A stretch of DNA of 64,000 nt from JACVRW01 sp963764665 (GCA_963764665.1 CAVXTL010000027.1:1-64000); one strand, 5' to 3'. Shown: positions 51,571 to 60,582, counted from the stretch's first letter. Made by a program: numbers and translations. The notes: generated by a model not told the origin, from the letters alone.

Positions 51571-54057
51571 GTGCCAGGTGGAGCTGCCCCATCCGAGGTG
51601 AGGGATCACACGAACGGGGTGCTCCTGGTGCTGCTGCTGGCGGGCGTGGCATTCGCCCTCTCGCAGACGCTGGTGCTGCCCGCTCTGCCCGAGATCGGCA
51701 GGGAGCTGGACGCCAGCCCCTCGGCGACCTCGTGGATCCTCACCGGGTTCCTCCTGTCCGCCTCGGTGTCCGCCCCGCTGATCGGCAAGCTCGGGGATCT
51801 CTACGGCAAGGGCCGCGTGCTCACCCTCACGATGCTCACGTTCTCCGTGGGCTCGGTGATGTGCGCCCTGGCGCCCTCGATCGAGCTTCTGATCCTGGGG
51901 CGCGTGGTGCAAGGGGTGGCCGGCGGCGTGTTCCCGCTGGCGTTCGGGATCATCCGCGACACCTTCCCGCGCGAGCGAGTGCCGGGTGCGATCGGCCTGC
52001 TCAGCGCGATGTTCGGCATCGGCGCCGGGATCGGGTTGCCCCTCGCCGGCGTGATCGTCGAGAACCTGGACGTGTCGTGGCTCTTCTGGATCGGCTGCGT
52101 GATCGCCTTCCCCGCCGCGCTGGCCTCCCGGCTGCTCGTTCCCCCCTCCCCACCGGTGCCCGACACGCGCCTGGACCTGGCCGGGGCCGCCCTGCTCTCG
52201 GCTGGGCTCGTGGCCCTCCTGCTCGGTGTGACCGAGGCCAACGACTGGGGCTGGAGCTCCCCGGCGACCATCGCCCTCCTCGTGGGCGGGGTGGTCGTGC
52301 TCGGCGTCTGGCTCAAGGTCGAGGCCACGGTCGCGCAGCCGCTCATCGAGCTGCGCGTGCTGCGCGGGCGGGCGGTGGCGGCCACGAACCTCACGGGCCT
52401 GCTCGTGGGCTTCGCGATGTTCTCGAGCTTCCTGCTGATCCCGCAGTTCGCGCAGGCGCCGGAGAGCACCGGCTACGGCTTCGGGTTCTCCATCACCCAG
52501 GCCGGGCTGATCCTCACGCCGGCCGCCGTGGCCCAGCTTCTCGCCGGTCCCCTCGCCGGCAGGCTCGGCGTGGTGGTGGGCTTCCGCGCCACGCTCGCCG
52601 GCGGCGCCGGCCTGGCGTCGGCCGCGTTCCTGTGGCTGGCGTTCGAGCACGGGCACCCGTGGAACTTCATCGTGTCGAGCGCACTGCTCGGTGCCGGCAT
52701 CTCGTTCGCGATGGCCTCGATGGCCAACCTGATCGTGGCGGCCGTGCCGCAGCAGGAGGTGGGCATCGCCACCGGGATCAACACCGTCACCCGCACGGTC
52801 GGCGGCGCCTTCGGAGCCGGCGTGGCCACCGCGGTGCTCACGGGCAGCCTGACGGCCGGAAGCGCGAGCCCCACCGAGGGGGCATTCGTGGCCGCGTTCG
52901 TGATCTCGGCGGTGGGCGGGATGCTCGCGCTGGCGGCGGCGCTGATGGTGCCCCGCGAGGTGGACCGCGAGGCAGCGCCGGCCGCCGAGCCGGCCGCGGC
53001 TCGCGAGCAGTTAGCCGAAGAGGGCTGCCGGTGCGCACGCAACCGGTTAGCCTCCCGCGCCGTGCGCGCTCTCCAGATCGTGGACCTGACCGGGCCGGCC
53101 GAGGCGCTCAGCCTCGTGGACCTGCCCGACCCAGGGCCCACCCACATGCTGTCGGGCGACCGCGCCGCCGTGTTGATCGACGTGCACGCCGCCGGCGTGT
53201 CGTTCCCCGAGGTGCTCCAGACGCGCGGCGAGTACCAGCACAAGCCGCCGCTCCCGTTCGTGCCGGGCAGCGAGGTGGCTGGCGTGGTCCGCAGCGCGCC
53301 GGACGGGGCGGCCGTTAAGGAGGGCGACCGAGTGGCCGCCTGCTGCATGCTCGGCGGCTTCGCGGAGGTGGCCGCCGCGCCCGACTTCCTCACCTTCCCG
53401 CTCTCGGACAAGCTCGACTACGCGCAGGGCGCGGGCCTGGTCCTCAACTACCACACCGCGTGGTTCTCGCTCGCGATCCGCGGCCGGCTCGCAGAGGGCG
53501 AGACGGTGCTGGTGCACGGCGCGGCGGGCGGCGTGGGCACTGCCTCGATCCAGGTGGCCAAGGGTCTCGGAGCCCGCACGATCGCGGTGGTCTCGAGCGA
53601 CGACAAAGAGGCCGTGGCACGCGACGCCGGCGCCGACGAGGTCGTGCGCTCGGACGGCCCTTGGAAGGACGAGGCCAAGGAGCTCTCCGGCGGCGGCGTG
53701 GACCTGGTGGTCGACCCGGTTGGCGGCGACCGCTTCACCGACAGCCTGCGCTCCCTGCGCGAGGGCGGCCGCGTGGTGGTGGTCGGATTCACTGGCGGCT
53801 CGATCCCCGAGGTCAAGGTCAACCGGCTGCTGCTCAACAACACCGAGGTCGTGGGCGCCGGCTGGGGAGCGTTCGTGATGAGCAAGCCAAACCTGAACCA
53901 GGAGATCGGCGAGGAGCTGGCACGCCTCATCGAGCAGGGGATCGTGCGCCCGATCGTGGGCGCCCGCTTCCCGCTCGAGCGCGCCGCCGAGGCGCTCGAG
54001 CTGATCGACGCGCGTGGGGCCACCGGCAAGGTCGTGCTCGACGTGCGCGACGCCTGA
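51571..54057 (+). CDS. MFS transporter fused in frame to zinc-type quinone oxidoreductase
   Basis: One uninterrupted frame of 828 residues encodes two full proteins. Residues 1-480 are an MFS exporter with 14 helices (VLPALPEIGRELDASPSATSWILTGFLL, LIGKLGDLYGKGRVL). From residue 498 (GTG at 53062, VRALQIVDLTGPAEALSL) follows a complete NADPH:quinone reductase-like MDR protein with LVHGAAGGVGTASIQVAKGLGARTIAVVSSDDK. The linker (about 52995-53061) contains two TTA codons, rare in so GC-rich a genome, and it looks like former intergenic DNA. Most likely two adjacent genes whose separating stop was lost; the GTG at 53062 would allow separate translation. A true fusion is possible. Confidence 0.82.
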   Translation: MPGGAAPSEVRDHTNGVLLVLLLAGVAFALSQTLVLPALPEIGRELDASPSATSWILTGFLLSASVSAPLIGKLGDLYGKGRVLTLTMLTFSVGSVMCALAPSIELLILGRVVQGVAGGVFPLAFGIIRDTFPRERVPGAIGLLSAMFGIGAGIGLPLAGVIVENLDVSWLFWIGCVIAFPAALASRLLVPPSPPVPDTRLDLAGAALLSAGLVALLLGVTEANDWGWSSPATIALLVGGVVVLGVWLKVEATVAQPLIELRVLRGRAVAATNLTGLLVGFAMFSSFLLIPQFAQAPESTGYGFGFSITQAGLILTPAAVAQLLAGPLAGRLGVVVGFRATLAGGAGLASAAFLWLAFEHGHPWNFIVSSALLGAGISFAMASMANLIVAAVPQQEVGIATGINTVTRTVGGAFGAGVATAVLTGSLTAGSASPTEGAFVAAFVISAVGGMLALAAALMVPREVDREAAPAAEPAAAREQLAEEGCRCARNRLASRAVRALQIVDLTGPAEALSLVDLPDPGPTHMLSGDRAAVLIDVHAAGVSFPEVLQTRGEYQHKPPLPFVPGSEVAGVVRSAPDGAAVKEGDRVAACCMLGGFAEVAAAPDFLTFPLSDKLDYAQGAGLVLNYHTAWFSLAIRGRLAEGETVLVHGAAGGVGTASIQVAKGLGARTIAVVSSDDKEAVARDAGADEVVRSDGPWKDEAKELSGGGVDLVVDPVGGDRFTDSLRSLREGGRVVVVGFTGGSIPEVKVNRLLLNNTEVVGAGWGAFVMSKPNLNQEIGEELARLIEQGIVRPIVGARFPLERAAEALELIDARGATGKVVLDVRDA

Positions 54058-54063
54058 CTCCGG

Positions 54064-54909
54064 TCAGAGCGCGATCAGCACCACGCCGGCCATCGCGGCC
54101 GTGACCCCGATCGCCTGGGCGCGCGAGAGGCGCTCGCCCAGCAGCCCCACCCCGAGGCCCACGGTCACGACGGGGAACAGCGATCCGACCACCGACACCA
54201 GCGAGAGCTGGCCGTGGTCGGCGGCCAGCGTGTAGAGCACGGTGCCGGCCACCAGAAGCAGCCCGGGCAGGGCCATCAGCGGCAGGTCCCACGTGGCCCG
54301 GAGGCCTCCGACGCGACGGCCGGCCCACAGCGCGAGCAGCGCGAGCAGGGCCAGCCGCGCGTCGAACAGCGCCCAGGCGCGGCCATCCTCTGCCGCCTTC
54401 GGAAGCGCGGTGAGGAAGACGCCGAAGGCCACGGCGGAGCCCAGCGCCCAGATCACGCTGGCGCGCGGGTCGGGGTAGCGCGCCAACGCCGGCGGTCGCG
54501 GCGGCTCCGCGCGCGCGGCCAGCGCGGCGCCGGCCGTCGCGAGCACCACACCGGCCACCTGGGTGGTCTTGAGCGTGTCGCCGGTGGCTAGCCCGTAGGC
54601 CACCGGCACGATGGCGCCAGTGGCGCCGATCGGCGCGACGATGGACAGCGGTCCGAGCTCCGCCGCCTTGTAGAAGCCGATCAGCCCGGCCCCGTTGCCC
54701 ACTCCGGCCAGCAAAGCCAGGAGCATGCTGCCGATAGGCAGCGCAGCCCCGCGCTCGCCCGCGAGGTACACGGCGCAGCAGACCAGCGCGGCCACCTGGG
54801 AAACCACCAAGATCGTGACGATCGTGTGGCGGCGGGCCAGCTGGGGGCCGATGAAGTTCGACACGCCGTAACAGGCCGACGAGCCGAGAGCGAGTGCGAT
54901 GGCGAGCAC
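54064..54909 (-). CDS. EamA/DMT superfamily transporter
   Basis: 281 residues with ten helices in two EamA units (IALALGSSACYGVSNFIGPQLARRHTIVTILVVSQVAALV; second: ASVIWALGSAVAFGVFLTALPKAAEDG). It ends VGLGVGLLGERLSRAQAIGVTAAMAGVVLI. Proteins starting this way often belong to a DMT subgroup like those that pump amino acids or glucose. The GTG at 54909 is chosen; the longer ATG at 54981 adds a charged stretch unlike the family. It is convergent with the fused MFS/oxidoreductase gene (6-base gap) and divergent from DUF1800. Confidence 0.84.
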   Translation of the reverse strand: MLAIALALGSSACYGVSNFIGPQLARRHTIVTILVVSQVAALVCCAVYLAGERGAALPIGSMLLALLAGVGNGAGLIGFYKAAELGPLSIVAPIGATGAIVPVAYGLATGDTLKTTQVAGVVLATAGAALAARAEPPRPPALARYPDPRASVIWALGSAVAFGVFLTALPKAAEDGRAWALFDARLALLALLALWAGRRVGGLRATWDLPLMALPGLLLVAGTVLYTLAADHGQLSLVSVVGSLFPVVTVGLGVGLLGERLSRAQAIGVTAAMAGVVLIAL

Positions 54910-55121
54910 GGCCCGGCAGTCTGCCAAGGCCTGGACGCCGGCCCTCGGGGGCGAATCGCACTTTCGGGTGAGGTCTCGCACGGAAAGCGCACGGGCTTGA
55001 CCCTCCGATCCGCCCCCATCCGGCGCAGACGGCCGAGACGCCGGATGCGGGGGTCAACATGTGCCGCCTTGTCGGGGCGGGCACTCAGGTAGCCGCCGTC
55101 CCGCGCCGACGAAAGCCAAGG

Positions 55122-56507
55122 ATGGCCGCCCAGATCACCGCCACGGACGCACGTCGCCGTCCGCGCCGCAAACGTCGGCGTGGCTGGTCGCAGGCGCATG
55201 TCCAGCGGCTGTTCTGGCGCGCCGGGTTCGGCGCGACGCCGCGCGAGGCACAGCACTGGGCGCGCCGCGGCAAGGCGCGCACGATCCGCTGGGTCCTGAA
55301 CGGGGGACCCTCCCCCGCTCCGCACCTCAAGCCGCCGCGCGTGGACGGGCACGGGCTCGACCCCAAGAACGAGTGGGGTCACGACGTGCTCTGGTGGCTC
55401 GACCGGATGGTCAGGACGCGGCGGCCGCTCCAGGAGAAGCTCACGCTCTTCTGGCACGACCACTTCGCCACCGCGGATCAGGACACGCCCCTGATGCTCG
55501 CCCAGAACCAGATGCTGCGCCGCCACGCGCTGGGCAGCTTCCCCGCGCTGCTGCGCTCGGTCACGAGCGACCCGGCGATGCTCCTGTTCCTCTCGCTGGC
55601 CGACTCCGACAAGGAGGCGCCCAACGAGAACTACGCGCGTGAGCTGATGGAGCTGTTCACGCTCGGGCGCGGGTACTCGGAGGCCGACATCCGCCAGGCC
55701 TCGCGCGCGCTCACGGGCTTTCGCGTGGACTGGCGCGACAACGGCCCGCCGCGCTGCTACTACGAGAAGGAGGCGCACGACGCGAGCGCCAAGCGCATCT
55801 TCGGGCACAGGGGCCACCACGACTGGCAGGACGTCCTGCGCCTCTGCGTGAACCATCCCGCGCACGCGCCGTTCCTCGTGGAGAAGCTCTGGGACTACTT
55901 CGTGGGCACCCCGATCTCGGGGGGCACGCGCCGCGAGCTGGCGCACGTGTACCGGCGCTCGGGCCATCGGATCAAGCCGGTGGTGGCGCGGATCCTCGCC
56001 CACCCGGCGCTCTATCGGAAGCTCGACGCGCCGTCGATGGTCAAGTCGCCGGTGGTGTACCTCGCGGGCGCCTTGCGGAGCGCCGGCCAGGGCATCGATC
56101 GCGACAGCTGGTCGTGGCTCCTCGAGAGCATGGGGCAGTACCCGTTCTACCCGCCGTCGGTGGCGGGCTGGGATTGGGGGGCCGCCTGGCTGTCGTCCAA
56201 CTCGATGCGCGTGCGCTTCGACGTGGCCAACTACCTGCTCGACACCCCGCGGCTGCGCGTGAAGGACGGGTCCACCCCCAAGGGCCTGTCGCCGCGCCGG
56301 GCCGTCGCTCGGGCGGAGCGCGCCGTGGGCAACCCCTGGACCTCCCCCCGAACCGACGCCGAGCTGCTGCGCGTGGCCCGTCGCCTGCTCACCGAGCGCA
56401 AGCTGGGGGACGGCGACTGGCGCCAGGACAAGCAGGAACGCGCCGACATGTGCCAGCGGGTGCTCCGCCAGCTGCTCCTCTCCGGCCCCGACGCCCACGT
56501 TCACTGA
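55122..56507 (+). CDS. DUF1800 family protein
   Basis: 461 residues of the DUF1800 family: AHVQRLFWRAGFGATPREAQHW, QEKLTLFWHDHFATA, NENYARELMELFTLGRGYSEADIRQASRALTGF, VNHPAHAPFLVEKLWDYFVG and YPPSVAGWDWGAAWLSSNSMRVRF are its hallmarks. DUF1800 and DUF1501 proteins nearly always occur together; the biochemical role is not established. The ATG at 55122 (MAAQITATDARRRPRRKRRRGW) is chosen. An in-frame ATG at 55059 is possible. No classical signal peptide is seen, but the N-terminus is Arg-rich. It overlaps the next gene by one base (TGATG). Confidence 0.88.
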   Translation: MAAQITATDARRRPRRKRRRGWSQAHVQRLFWRAGFGATPREAQHWARRGKARTIRWVLNGGPSPAPHLKPPRVDGHGLDPKNEWGHDVLWWLDRMVRTRRPLQEKLTLFWHDHFATADQDTPLMLAQNQMLRRHALGSFPALLRSVTSDPAMLLFLSLADSDKEAPNENYARELMELFTLGRGYSEADIRQASRALTGFRVDWRDNGPPRCYYEKEAHDASAKRIFGHRGHHDWQDVLRLCVNHPAHAPFLVEKLWDYFVGTPISGGTRRELAHVYRRSGHRIKPVVARILAHPALYRKLDAPSMVKSPVVYLAGALRSAGQGIDRDSWSWLLESMGQYPFYPPSVAGWDWGAAWLSSNSMRVRFDVANYLLDTPRLRVKDGSTPKGLSPRRAVARAERAVGNPWTSPRTDAELLRVARRLLTERKLGDGDWRQDKQERADMCQRVLRQLLLSGPDAHVH

Positions 56508-57850
56508 TGCCTCGCCACAACGCATGCGACGACTTCCACCGGTCCTCCGAAGCGGGGCGCCGGGACCTCCTCGGCGGAGCTCCGCTCACGCGTCGCCAGG
56601 TGCTGGCCGGCGGGCTGGGCGCGGGGCTCACCCTCTACGCCGCCCAGGCGCTGCCGGTCTCGCGCGTGTTCGAGGCGGCCGCCGCGGACGCCGCGGCATC
56701 ACCCAACGCGCCCGTGCTCGTGTCCGTGTTCCTGCCGGGCGGGGTGGACCTGCTCGACACGCTCGTGCCGCTGCACGACTACGGCCGCTACGCGGACTTG
56801 CACAAGGATCTCAAGGTCGAGAGCTCGCCACTGGCGGGCGGCTCGGGGCTCGGCCTCCACCCGTCGCTGTCGCAGGGCGTGGGCGGCGGCGTGAGGGGCC
56901 TATTCGAGCGCGGCAAGATCGGCTTCCTCCCGGGGATCGACTATCCCGACCCCGACCTCTCGCACTTCCACTCGCGCCACTTCTGGGAGACCGGGCTGAT
57001 CACGGAGCGCTCGGCGCCGGGGTGGCTCGGCCGCTGGCTCGACCGCGCCGGCAACAGGGACAACCCGCTCCAGGGGATATCGATGGGCTACGGCCTGTCG
57101 CCCGTGCTGCGCTCGGCGCGCGCGCCCGTGGCGGCGGTGGCCTCGCCGGGTGACGCCGGCTTCTGGATCCGCGACGTGTGGGGCGAGCCGTACGACGAGG
57201 CGATGAAGAGCTACGCGAGCCTCGGGCACGGGCCCGCGGGAAGCAAGGCGCTCAAGGCCTCGCGCGACGCCGTGCGCCTCGCCAAGGGCGTGGCCGACCG
57301 CCTCACCCCCTACGCCGAGAAGGACGGCCACGACCCGCTGGCCTCGTCGATCCCGTACCCGGCCGAGAGCGACTTCGGGCGCCGGCTGCGCTACCTCGCG
57401 GCGATGATCTCGAAGCCGCTGGGCATTCGCGTGGCGCACGTGCAGGCCGACGGCGACTTCGACACACACGACAACCAGAGGTCCTTGACCGGCTCGCTCG
57501 CCGACGTGAGCGCGTGCCTGGCCGCGTTCCAGGCGGACCTCGAGGCCCGCGGGGTGTCGGGGCGCACGGTCACCCTCGTCTGGTCCGAGTTCGGCCGCCG
57601 TCCCGAGGAGAACGGCTCGGGCACCGACCACGGCGCCGGCGGGGTCGCCTGGGTGCAGGGCGACAGGGCGCGCCCTGGGATCCACAGCGAGTACCCGAGC
57701 CTCCACCAGCTCGACCGCAGCGACAACCTCAAGGTCACGATCGACTTCAGGCGCGTCTACTCGAGCCTCCTGGAGCAGCACCTGGGAACCGACGCCGCCT
57801 CGGTGATCCCGAACGCGCGCCGACTGGGCCGCGTGCCGCTGCTGAAGTGA
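56507..57850 (+). CDS. DUF1501 family protein, probable Tat substrate
   Basis: 447 residues. The Tat-type leader LTRRQVLAGGLGAGLTLYAAQALP (twin Arg at about 30) is followed by the DUF1501 alkaline-phosphatase-like fold: VLVSVFLPGGVDLLDTLVPLHDY, FESGKIGFLPGIDYP-like, SHFHSRHFWETG, QADGDFDTHDNQ, TLVWSEFGRRPEENGSGTDHGAGGVAW. The Asp/His residues in those last motifs could bind metal. The gene is coupled to DUF1800 (TGATG) and to the cupredoxin (GTGA). Export folded through Tat suggests cofactor loading in the cytoplasm. Confidence 0.88.
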   Translation: MPRHNACDDFHRSSEAGRRDLLGGAPLTRRQVLAGGLGAGLTLYAAQALPVSRVFEAAAADAAASPNAPVLVSVFLPGGVDLLDTLVPLHDYGRYADLHKDLKVESSPLAGGSGLGLHPSLSQGVGGGVRGLFERGKIGFLPGIDYPDPDLSHFHSRHFWETGLITERSAPGWLGRWLDRAGNRDNPLQGISMGYGLSPVLRSARAPVAAVASPGDAGFWIRDVWGEPYDEAMKSYASLGHGPAGSKALKASRDAVRLAKGVADRLTPYAEKDGHDPLASSIPYPAESDFGRRLRYLAAMISKPLGIRVAHVQADGDFDTHDNQRSLTGSLADVSACLAAFQADLEARGVSGRTVTLVWSEFGRRPEENGSGTDHGAGGVAWVQGDRARPGIHSEYPSLHQLDRSDNLKVTIDFRRVYSSLLEQHLGTDAASVIPNARRLGRVPLLK

Positions 57851-58230
57851 GGCGCGCCGCGCTCCTCCTGGGGCTGGCGCTGGCGCTCGGCGTGCCCTCG
57901 GCCGCCGTGGCGCTCGGCTCCCCGTCGCGGACCACCGCCGTGGGCGTCGGCGAGCGCGAGTGGCGCGTGTCCCTCTACCGGACCCGCGTACCCACCGGCG
58001 TCCTCAAGTTCAACGTGCACAACTACGGCGAAGATGGCCACGACCTGGCCCTCCGCAACCGCGACGGGCGCGTGCTCGCCGCGATCCCGGAGATCAGCCC
58101 CGGCGAGGGCGACACGCTACGAGTGCGCGTGCGCCGCTCCGGGCACTACGTGGTCTTCTGCTCGCTCGAGGGCCACGAGGCGAAGGGCATGCGCTCGCGG
58201 CTGGTGGTCGTGAAGCGCAAGCACCGCTAG
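57847..58230 (+). CDS. Exported cupredoxin (type 1 copper protein)
   Basis: 127 residues. After a signal peptide (AALLLGLALALGVPSAAVA) comes a small beta barrel with all four type 1 copper ligands in place: His65 in EDGHDLAL, then Cys105, His110 and Met115 in FCSLEGHEAKGM (C-x4-H-x4-M). It should be a periplasmic or surface electron carrier. The GTG overlaps the DUF1501 stop. The C-terminus is basic (KRKHR). It suggests that the DUF1800-DUF1501 pair takes part in an extracytoplasmic redox step. Confidence 0.88.
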   Translation: MRRAALLLGLALALGVPSAAVALGSPSRTTAVGVGEREWRVSLYRTRVPTGVLKFNVHNYGEDGHDLALRNRDGRVLAAIPEISPGEGDTLRVRVRRSGHYVVFCSLEGHEAKGMRSRLVVVKRKHR

Positions 58231-58414
58231 ACACCAAGGCACCGTGTCATCCAGGTACGACAGAGCAGTAGCCAAGTGCCACGGTGAAGACGCTCGCGTA
58301 ACCGGCGACCGCACGAAGGTGACGGGAGCGCGACAGGACACCGCACACCCCACCCAGCCGCAGTAAAGACGCCGGCCCCCGGCCCGGCCGGCACGGAGAG
58401 AGCGCGGCGGGCGC

Positions 58415-59329
58415 CTAAACCCGCGCCTCGCGCTCCAGCTGGCGCTCCGCGCCGATCCTCACCACGTTGCGGGCCAGCCCGATGCGCTCCAGGGCGCTGA
58501 TGACCATGGCCGAGGGGTCGAGCTCCCAGCGCTTCAGCCCGTGCTCGGCTGAGCGCGGGAACGCGTGGTGGTTGTGGTGCCAGGACTCGCCGAACGAAGG
58601 CAGGGCGAGCCAGAAGACGTTGCGTGACTCGTCGTCGGTCTCGAAGCGGCGCGTGCCGAAGAAGTGGCAGACCGAGTTGACGCTCCAGGTCACGTGGTGC
58701 ACCAGGAACACGCGCACCAGGCCGCCCCAGAGGAAGCCGGTGGCCGCCCCCGCGAGGGTGCCGCCCGAGACCGCCCAGCCCGCGGCCGCGGGCACCGCCA
58801 GGCCGGCGAGCACGATCAGCGGGAAGCGGCGGTTGATCAGGCGCATGCCGCGGTCCTCGTAGAGCTCCTTCGCGTACTTCTTGCCGGCCGTGCCGTGGGT
58901 GCTCATGAGCCAGCCGGTGTGGGCGTGCCAGAGACCCCGGAAGACGGCGCCGGGGCCGTCGCCGTGACCGACGTGTGGGCTGTGCGGGTCGCCCTCCTTG
59001 TCGGTGTGTGCGTGGTGCTTGCGGTGGTCGCCCACCCAGCTGATCACAGGGCCCTGCACGGCCATCGAGCCGAGCACCGCGAACGCGTACTCGACCGGCT
59101 TGGGCGACTGGAAGGCCCGGTGGGTGAGCATCCGGTGGTAGCCCACGGTCACCCCGAGCGCCGTGAGCACGTACATGACCGCCAGGATCACCAGGTCGGT
59201 GGTGGACACCACCTGGTTCCAGAGCAGGACGATGGCCGCCAGCGTCGCCGCGAAGGGCAGCACCACCGCGGTCAGGTTCACGCGCTTCTCGAGCTTTGTC
59301 ATGGACAGCAGGCTAGGTGGGTCCGACAT
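58415..59329 (-). CDS. Fatty acid desaturase (acyl-CoA delta-9 type)
   Basis: 304 residues, integral membrane di-iron enzyme. The three histidine boxes are HRMLTH, HRKHH (HRKHHAHTDKEGDPHSPH) and HNHHAFP, plus GYHRMLTHRAF and W.VNS.CHFFG, as in stearoyl-CoA desaturases. It introduces a double bond in saturated acyl chains, adjusting fluidity. The first ATG (59329) gives MSDPPSLLS; MTKLEKR at residue 10 is an alternative. Downstream, 58231-58414 (184 bases) holds only a GC-rich inverted repeat near 58372-58392. Confidence 0.93.
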   Translation of the reverse strand: MSDPPSLLSMTKLEKRVNLTAVVLPFAATLAAIVLLWNQVVSTTDLVILAVMYVLTALGVTVGYHRMLTHRAFQSPKPVEYAFAVLGSMAVQGPVISWVGDHRKHHAHTDKEGDPHSPHVGHGDGPGAVFRGLWHAHTGWLMSTHGTAGKKYAKELYEDRGMRLINRRFPLIVLAGLAVPAAAGWAVSGGTLAGAATGFLWGGLVRVFLVHHVTWSVNSVCHFFGTRRFETDDESRNVFWLALPSFGESWHHNHHAFPRSAEHGLKRWELDPSAMVISALERIGLARNVVRIGAERQLEREARV

Positions 59330-59372
59330 AGCGGTCTAGACTCCCGACCGCGTGTTTTGCCTTCGGTTTTAC

Positions 59373-59384
59373 TCACTTAAGTGA
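59373..59384. promoter_or_regulatory. 12-base perfect palindrome over the PucR-type gene start
   Basis: TCACTTAAGTGA is a perfect palindrome that includes the GTG start codon (59381) of the regulator gene. It lies in the AT-richest part of the 51-base spacer to the divergent desaturase. It may be the regulator's own operator, which would let it control both genes. Confidence 0.45.
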
Positions 59385-60574
59385 CAACTCCGCTCGTCGC
59401 CGAGCCCTGGCGGGAGCTCCCCGCGAGCGTGGCCGACGTGGTCGAGCCGGAGCTCGGGGCGATCACCGACGAGATCCTCGCCGCGATCGCCGACGAGGTG
59501 CCCGAGTACGCGCGGCCGCTCGAGGGCAGCTTCGGCCACGGCGTTCGCACGGGCGTGACCGAGGCGCTGCGCCAATTCGTGGCGCTGATCCGCGACCCCG
59601 AGGGCGCGCGCGGCACCGGTCGCGAGGTCTACGTGGGGCTCGGCAGAGGCGAGCTGCGCGAGGGTCGCACGCTCGACGCGCTCCAGTCGGCCTACCGGGT
59701 GGGCGCGCGGGTGGCGTGGCGCCGGCTATCGGGGGCCGCCGTGGCGGCCGGGCTCGACGGTCGCACCCTCAGCCTGCTGGCCGAGTCGATCTTCGCGTAC
59801 ATCGACCAGCTCTCCGCGGACTCCGTGGAGGGCTATGCGGAGGCGCGCTCACGCCGCGAGGGCGAGCGCGAGCGTCGCCGGCACGAGCTGATCGTGCTGC
59901 TGGTGCGCGAGCCGCCGCCCGAGGAGCGCGAGCTGCGCGCCGCCGTGGGAGCTGCCGACTGGAGCCTGCCGCGCAGCGTGGCCACCCTGGCCTGCGGCGA
60001 GGCCCACCTCGACCGGGTGGCGCGGCGCCTGCCCGCCGACGCGCTCACCACTCGTCTCGACGGGGTGGGGTGCGCGCTCGTGCCCGACCCCGAGGGGCCG
60101 GGCCGGGGGGAGCAGCTCGTGCGCGCCTGCGCCGGCGTGGCGGCGGTGCTCGGCCCCGCGGGCGCTCCGGCGGCGTTGCCGGGCTCGTGGGCGCTCGCGC
60201 GCGCCTGGCTGGCCGGCTACGCGAGCGGCGCGATCACGGGCACAGGGCTCGTGTTCGCCGAGGATCGGCTCACCGAGCTGCTGCTGTTCGAGGGCCGCGA
60301 CCTGGTGGCGCGCATCGCCGAGCGGCGCCTGGCCGCACTCGCCGAGCTGACCCCTCGGGCGCGCGGGCGGATGGAGGAGACGGCGCTGTCGTTCGTGCAG
60401 GAGCACGGCAACGCCGCGGCGATGGCCCGGGCGCTCGGGGTACACCCCCAGACCGCCCGCTACCGGCTGGCGAGACTGCGTGAGCTACTCGGAGACCAGC
60501 TCGACGATCCTGACGCCCGCTTCGAGCTCGAGCTGGCCCTGCGGGCGCAGGGCCAGTCCGGAGCCTCCCGCTAG
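59381..60574 (+). CDS. PucR/CdaR-type helix-turn-helix transcriptional regulator
   Basis: 397 residues. The N-terminal helical region (ASVADVVEPELGAITDEILAAIADEVPEYARPLEG, then LDALQSAYRVGARVAWRRLS) is the RsbRD-like sensor found in actinobacterial PucR proteins. The C-terminal PucR HTH has FVQEHGNAAAMARALGVHPQTARYRLARLRELLGD, a clear DNA-binding helix pair. It is divergent from the desaturase gene by 51 bases and thus a candidate desaturase regulator. The start is GTG at 59381 inside a palindrome. Its TAG is shared with the convergent ArsR gene's stop (CTAG). Confidence 0.88.
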   Translation: MTTPLVAEPWRELPASVADVVEPELGAITDEILAAIADEVPEYARPLEGSFGHGVRTGVTEALRQFVALIRDPEGARGTGREVYVGLGRGELREGRTLDALQSAYRVGARVAWRRLSGAAVAAGLDGRTLSLLAESIFAYIDQLSADSVEGYAEARSRREGERERRRHELIVLLVREPPPEERELRAAVGAADWSLPRSVATLACGEAHLDRVARRLPADALTTRLDGVGCALVPDPEGPGRGEQLVRACAGVAAVLGPAGAPAALPGSWALARAWLAGYASGAITGTGLVFAEDRLTELLLFEGRDLVARIAERRLAALAELTPRARGRMEETALSFVQEHGNAAAMARALGVHPQTARYRLARLRELLGDQLDDPDARFELELALRAQGQSGASR

Positions 60575-60582
60575 CGGGAGGC
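60563..60582. terminator. 20-base perfect palindrome joining two convergent genes
   Basis: GCCTCCCGCTAGCGGGAGGC is a perfect 20-base palindrome. Its centre CTAG holds the TAG stop codons of both flanking genes. A transcript from either side would end in this hairpin, so a bidirectional terminator is plausible, though no T-tract follows. Confidence 0.6.

Noticed and set aside
58231..58414. Possible structured RNA between cupredoxin and desaturase genes
   Set aside because: Contains short inverted repeats (for example GGCACCGTG against CACGGTG-type segments) and a GC-rich terminator-like end, but no consensus of a known riboswitch, SRP RNA or tmRNA could be matched.
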